Source: Allacma fusca
Taxonomy: Eukaryota; Arthropoda; Collembola; Symphypleona; Sminthuridae
DNA: 64,000 bases
Direction of reading: 5' to 3'
Assembly: GCA_947179485.1 (NCBI GenBank)
Contig: OX359250.1
Location: 8,971,873 to 9,035,872 of the forward strand
Each line of letters opens with the position of its first letter. The stretch's first letter is position 1. Under the pieces are notes generated by a model, which was not told where the DNA came from, did not search any database, and saw nothing but the letters and a program-made list of their open reading frames with translations. Of this stretch, positions 1 through 14,296 are shown piece by piece. Both the position numbers and the translations under genes were made by a program.

Positions 1-50
1 GCTCGGATTTCGGCTTGAACTTCCCTGACGGTAGCGAGGTGGATGAGCAT
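1..50 (-). CDS. Fak: Fak exon 8, partial: FERM-kinase linker
   Basis: A T-rich run and TTTTTTGTAG acceptor lie at 51-60, followed by 50 nt of open frame to the window edge. Its first two bases (AT) complete the Asp codon begun by the previous exon, and 16 codons follow, including HPPRYRQGSS and SRNPS. There is no direct alignment to vertebrate FAK, whose linker is also poorly conserved and proline-containing. The call rests on phase, acceptor and order, and the exon probably continues towards the autophosphorylation site. Confidence 0.6.
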   Translation of the reverse strand, partial: MLIHLATVREVQAEIR

Positions 51-3000
51 CTACAAAAAATAATTTGCAATATTTAACAAATTAATTTCCTTGAGTAATT
101 ATTATTATTGCAAGTAAAATGTATTATTCATGCAATCAAAAATTAAAAGTTTCAACTCAGAAACACTGTACACATTTTCGTACTCAAAATACTGGCAACT
201 ACTTAATAAATTCAATTATTATTTATACCAAAGGAATCTTACAATTAGTAGCGGCTAAAGGGAAAGCCGATTCTTTTAGTATACGTATGTACATATGTGT
301 ACAATTTCCCTAAATAATTCACATGAGTAATTACTACTAATTGCTGCTCAGATAATAAATTTTAATTTAAAACTAAATCCTTCAGAAATTCAATTACGGA
401 CCAAACTCTGACTCCTGCGTTTCATAGTCCTCTAAGTAATGTTATAAATAAATGTAGACACGTAATTTAAATATAAATAAGAAAATATGACCGAACGAAA
501 TATATTGTTTACATCAATCCTCACAAGACAGTAGCTCTAGTCTAAAACTTTTGGACCACACAAACTGAAAACTACCAAAAAGATGAGCCTTTCACATTAA
601 CACAGGACACACTCAAGCACAGTCCAGGATTTACAGGGAGGAAAAATGATTAAAATATTACAAAATAAATTATCTGGGATCTTCCCAACAATACATTAGA
701 GAAGTGACGAGCGACAGATTCGCTAATACTAGAACTTTTGACAATGTGATAGCAAAAGCAAAACGTATATAATAATCCAACCTTTGAGACAAGGACACGT
801 CCTCAAGGTAGCAGCTTGTGGTAGAAAAGTGAAAAAAAATTATAGGTTAGATTAAGTTATTGTCATTACATCATCACCAGCAATTTCTTTCCCTCACAAT
901 ATTTCAACGCTGTGGATATAAAGCGCATTAGTGGCAAAACTATGTGTTAGGATCTCTCGGCATTTCCTCTCCCGTTAAAACAATACAAAGCCAAAAGCTA
1001 ATCACTAGCCATATATATTCATAAGTGTACCAGCAACCCACTTAATTAAGGCTCATTTAGGTCACAGTTGCGAATTTACACTCAAATTGCAACGTCCCCA
1101 ACAAACTACTGTTACTTCAATAAAGAGCAACATCAAAAAAATCACGTCTTCATTTCTTTCAAATACTCATCGTAAAAATTTCCCCCATTGCCCAACACCG
1201 TTCTCAAGACCTATTGGTCTGAGTGTACGTGTCGATCAAGAAACTTCTGCAGTATTAATTATTTACAGACTCTAATTAGGGAGTGTCATTTTTCATACTT
1301 TTGTTTGAAGACCGAGAGGATAGTTGCAGGGTGAGGAGAGGGAAAGAGATAGGTGTATACAATTACCTTACAATTAAATTCAGCATTATAAATTCTTACA
1401 GAATAATCAAAGGTTTCGGCATTGTGGGCTTCAAACGAATTACTCCTTCATACGTGTGCCGTTGCTAAAAGCATCCTCATACAATCATACATACAGAGAT
1501 TATCCAACCTTCAGTGAGCAGTCTCTTTGTACAGCATCAGTATATAGCTTTTAGTGCTCATAGCCTTGATATTAGGTGAATTTATCAACGAGTCCTTTAA
1601 TAACTGCGTCATTGCACTTTCAACAAACTCTCCCTCTCCAATTCCAAATAAGTTAATCAAGTCAGAAATGCATTCATTTCCGTTTCTCAACCTCATACTA
1701 GGTGTTATTACAAGCTCACGCTTGTAAGTACACACATTTTTTTTGATTTGTACAACCAGATACAATACTATCCTTACACATGTCGTCCGGATTGCCTACA
1801 GTCATGCACAACTTCATAAATGAAAAAATCCACAGCAACATCGTCCTACCGTTATGTCTCAGGATCTCTCTTGAATTTGCATCAAATGACTTTGACCTAC
1901 AGAAATTTCCAATCTCCCATTGAGTCTTCTAGCCTTTTCTCTCTATGTACCCCTCCCTCCCTGTCACATTTCCAATCAGGAATACGTTTCCCGAAGCGGT
2001 TCCTTTCAGTCAGGGTTAGGGAAATTCCAGTCTGATTGTAATAAACTTAGAGACCAGTTCTCAGTCAACTCTAAAGTACGTCTGTATACCACGTTTGCCT
2101 ATTTTATGACCCACTGGAGGCTATAAGAACCAACTTGATCTCCCTATTTGAATACGGTCCTTGCATAAGGCCTACTTTTACCCGACTGATGATGACATAA
2201 CTTCCACTACAGCGCACATTATTATCCCTGCTTTCCCCCCGTTGTAATGATTCAGATATGGAAAGAACATTTCCAGATTAAATAGAGCCTGAACTTTAGG
2301 AAAAAATATGTTTTTTTTTGCCATCATTAAGCCTGTATTTGATATAAGATGTTCAATTACGAAAATTAGTTGGCATTAGCACGATCCTTTCCTGAAGACA
2401 GGTATAGAGATACGTATGTACATAATTATGTATGTATGCACCTACAACAAAATGGGTAGCTTTCGGACCTAGCCCAACTCTACAAATGCATACGTATAAG
2501 CTTGACGCTCGAGGTCATAAATCGTACCACAATGCAATTTACACAACATGAGAGTTCACGGAGTCACTTGTATTTGATGTAGTAAACAGACGTTCATACA
2601 CAAATGCTTATCGTAACTATTGCTTTTGGTGAAGGCCATAAGAGACATACCATGTTGCCCTTTTAGCTTCCAACTCCTATTCCCTTGGTTTTTATCCCCA
2701 CTGAACCCATTCATCACCTACCCATTAATATTTCAGTCGGACACCGCTCACAAGGATATTACATGAAGTCCGTACGCACACTGTACTATCAGGACAGACA
2801 ATGCACATCACTTGACTAAATATATTACATAACCCAGAAGGTGAACACGTGTCTCGAGCCAAAATAGGATGCGGAAATCCATTTGCAGCGAGTGAAGAAA
2901 AAAAAACTTGAGGAATACACACACACACAAACACACACACGTATGATCAAGTCAATGCATATTGCATGGTCAAAATTATCCAGATCCTAGGAGAGTAGAG

Positions 3001-6000
3001 CCCTGAATACAGAAAGTATAGGAGATGGAGGAGCCTCCTCGAATCCCAGTATCTCAGAGCCTCCCTACCCTCCTCCAACTCTCCTTTTAATATAATTATA
3101 CGTACTCTGCATGCTAGTGTGGTAACCCTCACATGCTCAAGATACGCACAAAAATACGGACTAATGCCTCATCACCTAACTCAAGGGAGCCTTTTAGACG
3201 TTCCATTCCCCAAACTATGAGCTACTTACGGTAAGGAGTAATCTGTTGAACTGGCACGAGCTGCGAATTGAGTCTGAGACTCCTTTCAAAATAGATGCGT
3301 AAAACATGACAATAAAATTCCCTGAAATTTTTCTCACACAATTTGTCGACGGGAAGTGGCAGACACAGTACGGGAGCATCTCCGCTGAATTCTCCCCCTT
3401 CCTTCCAAAACACTTTAGTGCATCTCATTATCCCTACCACCAACGTTAACTCCTACTTACGGGGCTAATGCCCAGAATGTCCGAGTATCAACATACGCCG
3501 ATACAGACACACACACACATACATACACTCCTAAGTATGTATGTATACTTAAATATTCGAAGCAAGTCCATATAATCACATACATATCTGAGGAGACCAA
3601 ATGTAGTTCTTGGAGGGGGGAAACAAAAGATACCAGTTGTACTGGAAGGGTTGAACGTTAAGAAAGGATAACGGCTCTCCCCGAATGAGGAGGATGGATT
3701 CCAGGAGTGAAAATAGTTCTGGTCTTGAAAATCGGCAAAATAGGAAGTTAGGGATAATGGGGACAGACAAAGTCAGGAATTACATATCCGGGGCTTTAAG
3801 AATAAATGACAGTGGGTGGGGAAGAGGGGGTTGTGGGTTTCTGAAATCGTGAGGTTGATATAAAAATAAGATTTTTTCGTCTCTTTACCTTTCCGAGTCC
3901 ACAGGGAGGCATGGGAGGGTGAAAGAAGTCGGCAGTAACCATCGATGAGATCTGCCATGCTCTCGGCTTTGGTCAGAGAGGGACACGTTATCGTCAAATA
4001 TTCCGAAGCACCCGAAATCTTAAGCTGAAGAACTGCTTTCCGATGCGCCTCACACTCTGACACGAGGGTCTGAATACTCTTAACAGCACCGAAGTCTGCT
4101 GCTTTCGTTGCCTGCAAAAGGAGCGTAAAAAAAAAAATAACAGAGTAAATATTTATTCGGGATAGGTAGCACCATCATACATAGATATACAGACATATCT
4201 ACACATACTGCAACAAACTTCAGCCGTACTGTATCCAACTAGAAGTATGCTTCAAGGATTGCATTACATCCGTTACTGATTATGGTTACTCCCGCAAGTA
4301 GTCAACAAGATGTTATATCGAATGTTAGGAGAAAAAAATGATTCGCTCCTTCGATGACCAAATAGAGACGTTTGGGTAGACAAAATTTCATCTTTATTCA
4401 GCTCACACGAGCGGTGCATGAGTGTAAGGAAAGGGAACTGTATAAGTTACCGTCGCTCCGCTTTGGTCACATATGTAAATCATTTGAGGATAGTCAGATA
4501 CAATAAATTAGAAAACATTTCCAAGTCAGAATAATCCCTTTGTCATCTTTTGTCTTGACTCAAGTAGTGCATGCGGACGTCAGAGACAATGTCGACTCAC
4601 AATACAAGGCATATAACTGAAGATCCTCCCCTTCACCCTCCCCCCCCCCATCCCCACATAAACATTTTTAATGCCCAGTAATTGAATCCCTATCAAATTT
4701 TAAGCAGCAAAAGGGAATATCTCCAATATTTTAGCAAATGGAGATAGATACTCCCTCCGGCTCCTTCAGAAACTTTTCAGACTATTTGAGATCCGTAGAT
4801 GATGGAATATCATCCCAGATGTTCTCATTTCCATCTTATACCAGACGACTTGCAAGTTCGTCACTGTACATGGTACAAGGGACCCCTAAAAATTCAAGAA
4901 GAGCATACAGTTGCAAAGTATTCCTTTCCTCCGAGATAAGAACATACTCTTACTCATGCTAATGATCATAATGTACGTACATATAAGAGATGACAAAAAG
5001 ACAGAAACTTTTCTCAAACTCCCCTTCAATAAACGAATGATAAAATGTAATCATTATGACAACTGGGACCGAATCACGGTAAAAAAAAATAGGACCAACT
5101 TTGAAAGATTCTTATACGGAACTACATGACCATGTCCACAACATTTACTCTACTTGTTTTGGTCGGTTATCATTATCATCCACCCGCTTTGTACACGCCT
5201 CCCTGACTACATCCATGATGAAAGTCAAGACAGATAGTGAGGGCAGAAGACAGACAGGGAAAGGAAGAGGAGAACGCAAGTTGTTAATCACATCTGCACG
5301 GATGGAGTGTAACATTCATTCTGTGGAGAGAAAAAAAAAATAGATTCCCTGGACAACTCGGCTCAGAGTCGGGGGAGAAACTCTTCCCGTCGAATCCTCT
5401 CCATGCACATTTATGTATCTACTCCTGTGTGAGAGAACTATTCCTGACGATGCAATCACCCCTTCATCATCATCAACATCATTCTAGGCCGACAGACATC
5501 CCCCACACATGCAATATCACTTTCGTAATGATTGAATTGCATTCAATATAGTACATGTACATAATTAGATACATACATACATATCTACGTAGACCAGGAG
5601 GAACAAGATTCCCTGATGCCAGCTTCCATTATACATATAGAACCATATAGTGAATTTTCGAAGGGAGAACTGAACACGATTTGATTGTCTCCTTAGCATA
5701 AGGTCGAAATTGATGAATGTCCTCAAGGAAATATTGCTCTAAATAACACCAATAGACACGCAAAATCCTTCATTTAAATGGAGACAAATGAACAGGGCTA
5801 ATTTCTCATCACAATATAAAAATGCATCCACACACTTTTAAATTCTCCCTTGATAAAGAAGTAAATGCATTAAGGAAATTGCTATCATGAAATTGGTGAG
5901 TTATCATTGGATGGCAAGGGGCCAACTCTGAGATCCCTCCAATGAATCAATTTAGCGGAGCGGAGGCGTTATACTGGAAAAAATAAATCTATGAATCGCA

Positions 6001-8020
6001 CTTCCTACAACATACAGATAATCAGGTTTTGGTTTTAACATGCTTCACAGGTCAACTCCAACTCTCCTTCAGCATGCATTACAGCTAAACACCAACCACA
6101 AAGGACAATTGGGACTGAAGATTACCCCCAACATCCCAGATAATCAGTCCATTCAAATATACCTTTTTTAAACTCTTGGAATAAATTCCAGTAAGCACTG
6201 CGGAATTACTGGGCTATATAAAAATGTCTTCCTACACTACTTTCCTACTGACTGAGCACTGCCGTCTGGGGAGATCAAGTAAGCGCGGATGCATAAACAA
6301 CTGCAAGGGAATAGTTACATGAAGAGTTTTAGCCATAATCTCCCCCAAAATAGTTTGGCGAACTAGGATCCTCCGTCAGATAGGCCTCCAGTGATAGACA
6401 CTACTTACACAAACATGTTTCATGTCTGCACATACTTTTCTATAAAATTAATATACCACTCGGTCATATTTCAACAAAACATTAAATAGTAATTTGTAAT
6501 GAGTAAATATCTCCCTACATCTGCCTCTCAATCTTCCTTAAGTAAGAAGCTTGAGCTATGCATACTTACTCAGATTTATTTTCCGCCTCTGGCCTTTACC
6601 TCCTGCCCTATTTGCATTCACATCTGGAAACAAGAATGTCACGTAATAATTACGTCTTCAACTTCTGCCAATATTTTAATGATCGTTTGCCAAAAAATTA
6701 CTCTTTGATTCCTGTTCCAAGAAACATTCCTGAGGTAAAATCCTCAAGAGTTTTCTAGAGTGTGGCAAAAAAAAAAGAAAGAAATCTGATTTGGAGGAAA
6801 AGGTTTGAAATTAATGATGAGGATTTCCTGATTTTATATAAAGTTCCAATCTGACAACATTTTCCTCATCAACCCAAAATTCAAACTGGCACAAATCTAA
6901 CTCCGTTCCCGTCCACACTCCTTAGGATGCTCCTAAATTTCCTGGCAAAAACAAACTGATTTATTTATTTTTTTAATCCAACAATAAACAATCCCATGCA
7001 CAAAACAAAAATCTTAACCCAGGAGGAACCTTCCAAAAACAAAATTGAGTAAGCAAATAATCTGACACTTTTTCCTAGAAATGTTTCAGCAACTCCCGCC
7101 CACTAGAAACCCCTTCAGCATTTATGTATAATATAACGGATCTGCTCCATAACTGCATGATGTAAGAACTGGAACGGGAAACTCAAGGAATTGAAAAAAA
7201 ATATGAACACACTCTGATATACAAAGTCAGATGCGTAACTATATACATACACAACCCTTCCATTGCCGAACCTATGAAATAGGTAATAACTCCATCTTGA
7301 ACTCTGCTACCTATTACAGTGATTAAGTTAAATTACACCTGGGGAAAAAAATCCATATACACATCCATACAAAAAGGAACAGTGAACCCTGAAAATATTA
7401 AAGAATCAAATCCAAATGCTAAAATATAATTAAAACGCATCAAAATTGTTTACAAACAAGATGTCCCATCTGGTTTTCCATTTAAGTTTGATTCTAATGG
7501 CAGTCCTAACTCACATCCCTTTTTATTATATTCGAGGGATATAAAATATTTGTAGAGATAGATACATGCTTCAAACACTCTCGACAGCTAAATGCAAATC
7601 ACGCAGTGCGTGTATACAAATGCTTTCGTCCCTTTTCGTCGGCTTGTTTCCATGTTGAGTGCAATTAACGTCTGATAGGGCCGGACCGTTCTATGTAATA
7701 AAACCGAGTCAATGTTCAGTCTTTGAAAAAACACAATTCCCTCTAATATCCCCCGCTTGTAGGAGTACTAACAATAAGTACAGAGTACAGATGTAAATCA
7801 ACTCTTTAACTTATTCGGTCATAAAACTTTTACAACTCCAACCCCGCTGAAACAGAAAGGATGGATGGAATGAAACGATGTATTTAATTGCGGTTCGCAA
7901 CATGTGATAGAGAGTTGTAGCAACACAATAATTTGATTTGAGCATCAAAAGGAACAAAAAAAAACCCATGCGGAACCTAACCATGTATCCAAATTGTTAA
8001 GCGGTACAAAACTATGTTAC

Positions 8021-8065
<45 letters not shown>

Positions 8066-11000
8066 AATCTTTCCCAAGACAATCTCTTCAAAAGTTGTAC
8101 ACACACAAGTAAGTACTGTATTATTGTACACATATATATATATAAGTATGACTTGTGCGTATAGACTCCCAAGCACGCATTCTGTACAGGTCTGACTTCT
8201 TTTTGATCTAATCCCTGGTAACATTGCGTCACAAATTTAACGCGTGTAATTCCTAAGGACATGGAATACTCATTCACTTAAACCTAACACTTACATACAT
8301 ATATTAATAGTTTTCCTTGTACCATAAACTTGTTTTCTCGTTCCGGAGTGTATTAGTTTTACATTCTGAACCACGGAGATTACTCACAGAGGTAAATCGT
8401 TCCGAACGCCCGTGATCCAATTTAGATAACTTGACAAGCGGCCCAGCTGAACATACAACTCCATGTAGGTATACCATGTAACATTTCCTCCGACATATTT
8501 TATCCCGCTCACATGTATGTACACACATATAGTAGATATAGAAAATGTATGTATATCCATGTGTGTATTCATGGATCCTCCATACCCCCGGACTTTTCAA
8601 GCATCACATCCCACCGTCACAATAAGATGCGGAGTAGGATAACTTACTTACTTGTCTTCCGATCCCGCCAGTGTGAAGTCCCTCTCCTGAACCCCATGTA
8701 TCCGATGGGCATAGATATATAAGTACATTAAGAGCATACATACGAAATTACTACACACGTCCCTAAGAGACGTACCGTACTCTTGTAAATCCGCGAGAGA
8801 GCAACTTATAAAAAAGATCCCACACGGTACTCAAATTATGACTTGAGGAAGAATTAAATCAAATTGCACACATCTATCCCCGTCTTTATATTGGGATCAA
8901 AAGTTCCTCTTGAATATTTATTTCTTTTATCTTTGCAATGAGTACTTTTATTTAAATATCACACCGCCATGTAATCCATTTCCTGTAAAGATGCTAACTC
9001 TCACGACTTTGCACCTTTTATACAAAAAACTCATGTTTTTTTTTTTTAAATAATCCTATTCCGCTTTCTTTCATTTATGTGGACCATTTATTGGAACCTA
9101 TTTGTTCTCTTGAGTGATCTCTATTACAACAATTAGGACTCAGGCTGAAGCCCTACAAATATGACTTTCCCTTGATGGGGCCGATCTCGTTTATCTCTAT
9201 GGGATTGGAAACGTGCACACGACTATACTATACTTTAATTGCAACCTCGGTGGTGAAACAAATCGTACGCAGCAAACTGCGTGCCTTGCACACTGAGAGA
9301 TGGCAAAACCTGAAAATTGGTGCTCACCCCAGATCACTGATAATTACTCCACTATATGGGAACAAATCGGTGACCAAATTCTCACGAGTCCACATCAAGT
9401 GGCTCACGGAGGTTATTTCTGGTCACGGCAGATTTCAAAAACATCTCCATAGAATTGGGAAGGCAGCCTGCCCCCTGTGTACATATTGTAGCATAGAGGA
9501 TGAGGACGCCTTTCACTTCTTGGCGACGTGCCCTGCCTTCTGCATCATTAGAAATATCTATCTTAAGGCATGCACTTTAGACCTAAGTCTCCTTAATCAG
9601 GCAAATGCGAGCGACTTGTTGTATTACTCAATTGCAACTGGCCGCTTCGTAACCTGCCCAAAGTAAAGTGTACAGGGCAATCTGCAATGGGCCCACCTGA
9701 TGGCCTGAGCAGTATCTCTCTCCAACCAGGCGAGAGGGAACCCCTAAAATACATACATACATACATACTATACTTAGTACGAGGCATTTACTTCCTCATG
9801 GATGACAGAGGAAACTCAATCAACTCACCTGACCGATGAATCCCTTCGTATCATAATAATTGCCCCTTGTGGGCATCATTATCGGACTGCATTGGATTCC
9901 AAAGGGAAATATAATCTAAGGATAATAGGCTTGCTCCTCACAACCCCAGAGAAACACATCTGACACAGAGACTATCAAAGGACAACCACGGGGCAGGAAA
10001 ATCTCATCAATCGGCTCCCATTAAGAGAATCAAACTTCGTCTTGACAAGTCTTCAAATCCTCTCCCAACGGGCATTCCGACCACTGCATGTGAAGCTCCT
10101 TCTGCCGCCACATTTCTAATTTCAACTTATATCCTATATTTTTCTCATATATTCTCTACCTAATATATCCATATGATGTATGTATACTCAGATAGAGAGG
10201 GATACATAATAATTACATATAGGTAGACCGATACGTCTGCACAAATACAGGTTGGTCTCCGACATTTGTTCCGGAGTTGTTTTGCTCCTGAGACCTAAGC
10301 CTCATACCTCTAACCCGACCATTCAACAGTACAATAAAAGTTTCCCAACATCCCATTAACAGAGCTACTTTTTCAATAGTACCTGAAGCAGGGAGAGGAG
10401 ACGGATGAGAAAAAACCTGCTCACCGCCACAGAACCCATATGTGTAGAATTAAAAGCAATTATTGGCGTGACTAATGTAATGATTTCATCTCTAGACCTT
10501 TCCTTCTGGCTTCATCCAATTCAAATAATAGTCATGAAATTCGCAACAACAAAAAAAAAACAATAAAAATTCGATTACCATCATATCAGCGTGAACCCTT
10601 ATCATAGGCTTAGTCATCCAGGAGTGGAGAGGAGAGTACCAGCAAGGAATTATTGATACCTGAGATTTATTTTTGCTCCTTCCCTCAATACACACAAGTA
10701 CATTCTTTCTCTGAATGTAAATTATATTTTGCAGTTTGATTTAAGACTGACTTGTATTTTCTACAAGAACCACAAAAACAAGTCCCATAGATTCATTTCC
10801 TCGCTGATTCAAAAAACATGGGAAAAAAACTTAGTAGGAGTATAAACCATCATATTAAATCCCTTCGACTCAGTTACCAGAATTTTTAAGACTCAAGTTT
10901 ATATTTTTAATCAGAAAGCAATTCTATCCCCTATCTATTATTATCTATTCTATCTTCTAGTCATTCAACATACATATTTTATTAAACATTTCCGGGGATC

Positions 11001-13240
11001 CCTATCAGACTCTGTAGATTGAGGAAGCTCCGAGACTCACCAGACGAAATCTACCTTAAAACAAATAAATATGTATAGGAGAGACGCTCAGACAGCATTA
11101 CGGGTTAGAGGAAGGTATTATTTACCCTGGAAATGAATAGCTCCAACTTGTTGTTCCATTGCCAGAAAATACGAACATAGTCACAGCATAAATTACAAGG
11201 AATGATTTAAAAAACGCTCAAAAGTACATAGAAGTTAATCCTTCCCCGTTGGAAAAAAAAATTATTTCCGTATAAACACTGCACGGAGCGTAGTGCCACA
11301 CGGACTTAAACGATTACTCTTCCTTCTCTATTTCTAACAGTCAGGACTTAAATCCAAAGAGATACGAATGGAGGAATGGACGTATGCTGGCAGTGTAAAT
11401 AAATCCATATGAGCCATGTCCGTGGACTATATCCCACCTTACGAGTCATAGATAGAACAAACACATGTACTATATACGAACGGATCTTCCCAGGATTTCC
11501 TCCAATATGGTACACACACACACACACACACGTAATCAATAAGCACCAATACATGGGATGTAAATCCTTTATTTTCATAGAATTACGCAGGCTCATACAT
11601 ACTACACGCACTCCCAAATTAAAAGATAACCCTCCTTGCCGACAAGAAAAGACCCACTATTGAGGAGACCGTCCGTCAGGTAGAAGTAACCTTCGTAACC
11701 TTTAACCTGCCTTTTCCCCTTCCAAACCCTCCATGAATCCCTCTCCTAATAGTAAACATAATATTAGTTGTTAATGCTCAATCATATATAGCCTTCAACA
11801 GTCTCACGTCTTGTTTTCCAATAGGAAATGTCTATCCTTCCCGGAGGAAAGGATACGGAACCCATAGATCCAGAGATACCTGTGTAGGATCCGAACACCT
11901 TATAACTAGCTCCTACCGAATAGCCAGGTCCAGCTCGTAGGAAAGGGTAAGTCCTTTGTACGAAAAAAGGTAAAGTAAAAACAAGTCATATTCGTTCTAC
12001 AAATACACACGGAGCAATGCCTCCGCACGGTCAAGGTACATATTTCAGAGGGAGCCCAAGAAAAAGCATTCATTCAATTGTACTGTGCCTGCATAAACAT
12101 ATAGATGGGGAAGAAGTGACATGAGTCGTATGACAGAATCAAAATAATCCTGAAAAAAAAAGCAAGGTAATGTATCTCAAATGGCTAATCACAGGTTATT
12201 GTTAGGATGAAGGGGGGGAAAAAAACCCTCAAATAAATAATACCTGAAAGTTCCCAAAGAGAACTGATTATTCCGCCGTGTTAAATTGACAAAGTGACTC
12301 AAGCGTACGGACATGGAATCGTATATCTCAATCAAACCCCCAGTCCTTATATCTTCCTATTTGTAATATTTCTCTGAGTCACTGTCACCATTTGAGTGCA
12401 GTGGAGCAAATAGTTGGAAGTTTCATCCACGAAAAAATGAATACACCTCCATTAAAAAATTCAATGCTCTCAGCTCAAAAGAGCTATGAGGTTGAGGGGA
12501 TGTGAATTGTCACCGTGCTGGGACTGGAGATTTTTTTTTATAAGAGTACCTCAATCAATGGAATTAAGAGCCTTGAGACTTAAACCAATTCCACAAGTTT
12601 AAAAAATTCACAAGAAGTGGGGAAATTTGTGTTTAAATTTGAAATAACCCTGTCCACGTCCACACAATTGAGTCAAAAGGAAAAGAAAAACCAAGAGGCT
12701 GAGTTATAATAAAACTGTTAGTTATGCTTCACGCCACTTCACCTCAAGAAACTTTGGATAATGAAGGATTTCCTAGAAATGTGAAGGAATCAGAATAATT
12801 TCCAAGGATAACACAAAAATATTCCCTCCGTTGTATTTTGTTCTTAATGCCAAAAAAAAAATTTACTCACTTGAACTTGTGCGCTGACTGTGAGACACCG
12901 TCCGACAGAATTTATATATAATTTTTATAAATATTCCTCACATCCCAAATGAGACTAGTTTTTCCACAGCAGGAATAATAATTATTACGGTTCCTCAAAA
13001 ATTATCCACACCATCCACGAGGGAATTACACTTGTGAGGAGAGAGAGAGAAGAGATAGTAAAATATCAGAGGGCTAAAATCCATGTCAAAATCCTGCGTG
13101 TCCTACAACGTGTGTCGTGGAATACAAACATAGGAATTTGTAAGCACACCAAGGATCTTTCTATAGAGAGAAACCTTTGCTGGAACGTGAAACGAGTTCA
13201 ACTTGAAATTTCCCTACCCTGCCCTGCTTTTCCTTCCACT

Positions 13241-13274
<34 letters not shown>

Positions 13275-14251
13275 CAGCTTTAGCACTCACTAAAAGGGAA
13301 CGAAAGATGCTATTTCGGGACGTCACTCTCACTCGACATCGTTGCATGATCTCAACTCACTACTTTTGTTGGTCTAGATTTCCTTTGAATATCACATCTC
13401 GCATAAATATTCTTCGACCGACAACTATTTTCCCGAGAGCTGTGTGTTCTCTCTTCACGGGCTCACAGGAGTTCTTGAGTCTTCCCTCACTCTGATTTCT
13501 TATACTTAACTTAACAGTATATTCAAACTTTTTATAAACATCAAGTCATCCTTCAATATTACCCCCCAAAAAAATACAAAATCTCACATACCCCTAAAAA
13601 TATATGTATTCTCATATGTACATCCTGAGCTGTGGAAACCTCATATGATGGAATATAATCCTACAGAGACTCCGCTAAGGAGCACAACCGACAATCTCCA
13701 AGCCTTAGTGAGAGGGAAGGTGACAAAAAATTAGAGATCCTCAAGATACACAAGTGATCCCGTTGAATATTCTCATACTCAATAGGACACTGTCAAACCC
13801 TACCCCTGTCCTTCCAAAGAACGTCCGCCAATCCTCAAATGACTTCTTAGCAGACGGACCGTACAGAGGCTGCATTTCCTACATCCATCTGATTTAAGTG
13901 TTACGACGGCTGTATACCCTCTCTTAAAAAATACACCTGAAAGGATGAGAGTTGGTAAGAGTAACAAGAAGAAAAAAAATCAGTTTTGTGCCATTGTTTC
14001 AAATTCCGCATAGTTTCTCCACCCACATGATGCACATGCAGAACCTCAAAACAAAATGAGGATTCCCTTCATGCCTTGACTTTCGTAGTCTCTCCTCGCT
14101 CCTTGGATTTTCTTTCCGAATAATTACACAAAATCTTATCGCAATTGAGGGGAAAATGTCATTAAAAAAATATATCTTCAAAAAAAAAAAAAACATAAAC
14201 AAAAAAACAAAATATCCATGAATTGCTAATCTCCCCAAAATTTTTTCCCTC

Positions 14252-14296
<45 letters not shown>

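Larger units (their letters stand above)
51..3888 (-). other. Fak intron 7
   Basis: This 3.8-kb intron lies between the F3 exon and the linker exon. It holds a CA repeat at 2917-2941 and scattered ACAT/TATG runs. One unrecognised minus-strand ORF at 1511-1765 is described separately. I see no other exon with FAK similarity. Confidence 0.8.
9090..9770 (+). mobile_element. 5'-truncated, decayed non-LTR retrotransposon (ORF2 C-terminus)
   Basis: The fragment encodes the end of a LINE-type ORF2. A broken RNase H segment (TIRTQAEALQI, 9132-9158) is followed by a stop and a frameshift, and then by an open frame from about 9172 to a TAA at 9664-9666. That frame carries the region typical of the ORF2 C-terminus: a VKQIVRSKLRALHTERW helix, ISGHGRFQKHLHRIGKA, and a zinc-binding pattern CPLCTYC then HFLATCP (C-x2-C-x2-C with a following H and C). 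About 85 nt of 3' UTR leads to an (ACAT)n tail. No reverse transcriptase or endonuclease is visible upstream, so this is a dead 5'-truncated copy. It lies antisense to Fak inside intron 6. The clade (I, R1 or Jockey-like) is not resolved. Confidence 0.85.

Noticed and set aside
13034-13495. 153-codon plus-strand ORF
   Set aside because: It runs through a CA microsatellite giving a His-Thr run, and the flanks have no protein-like conservation.
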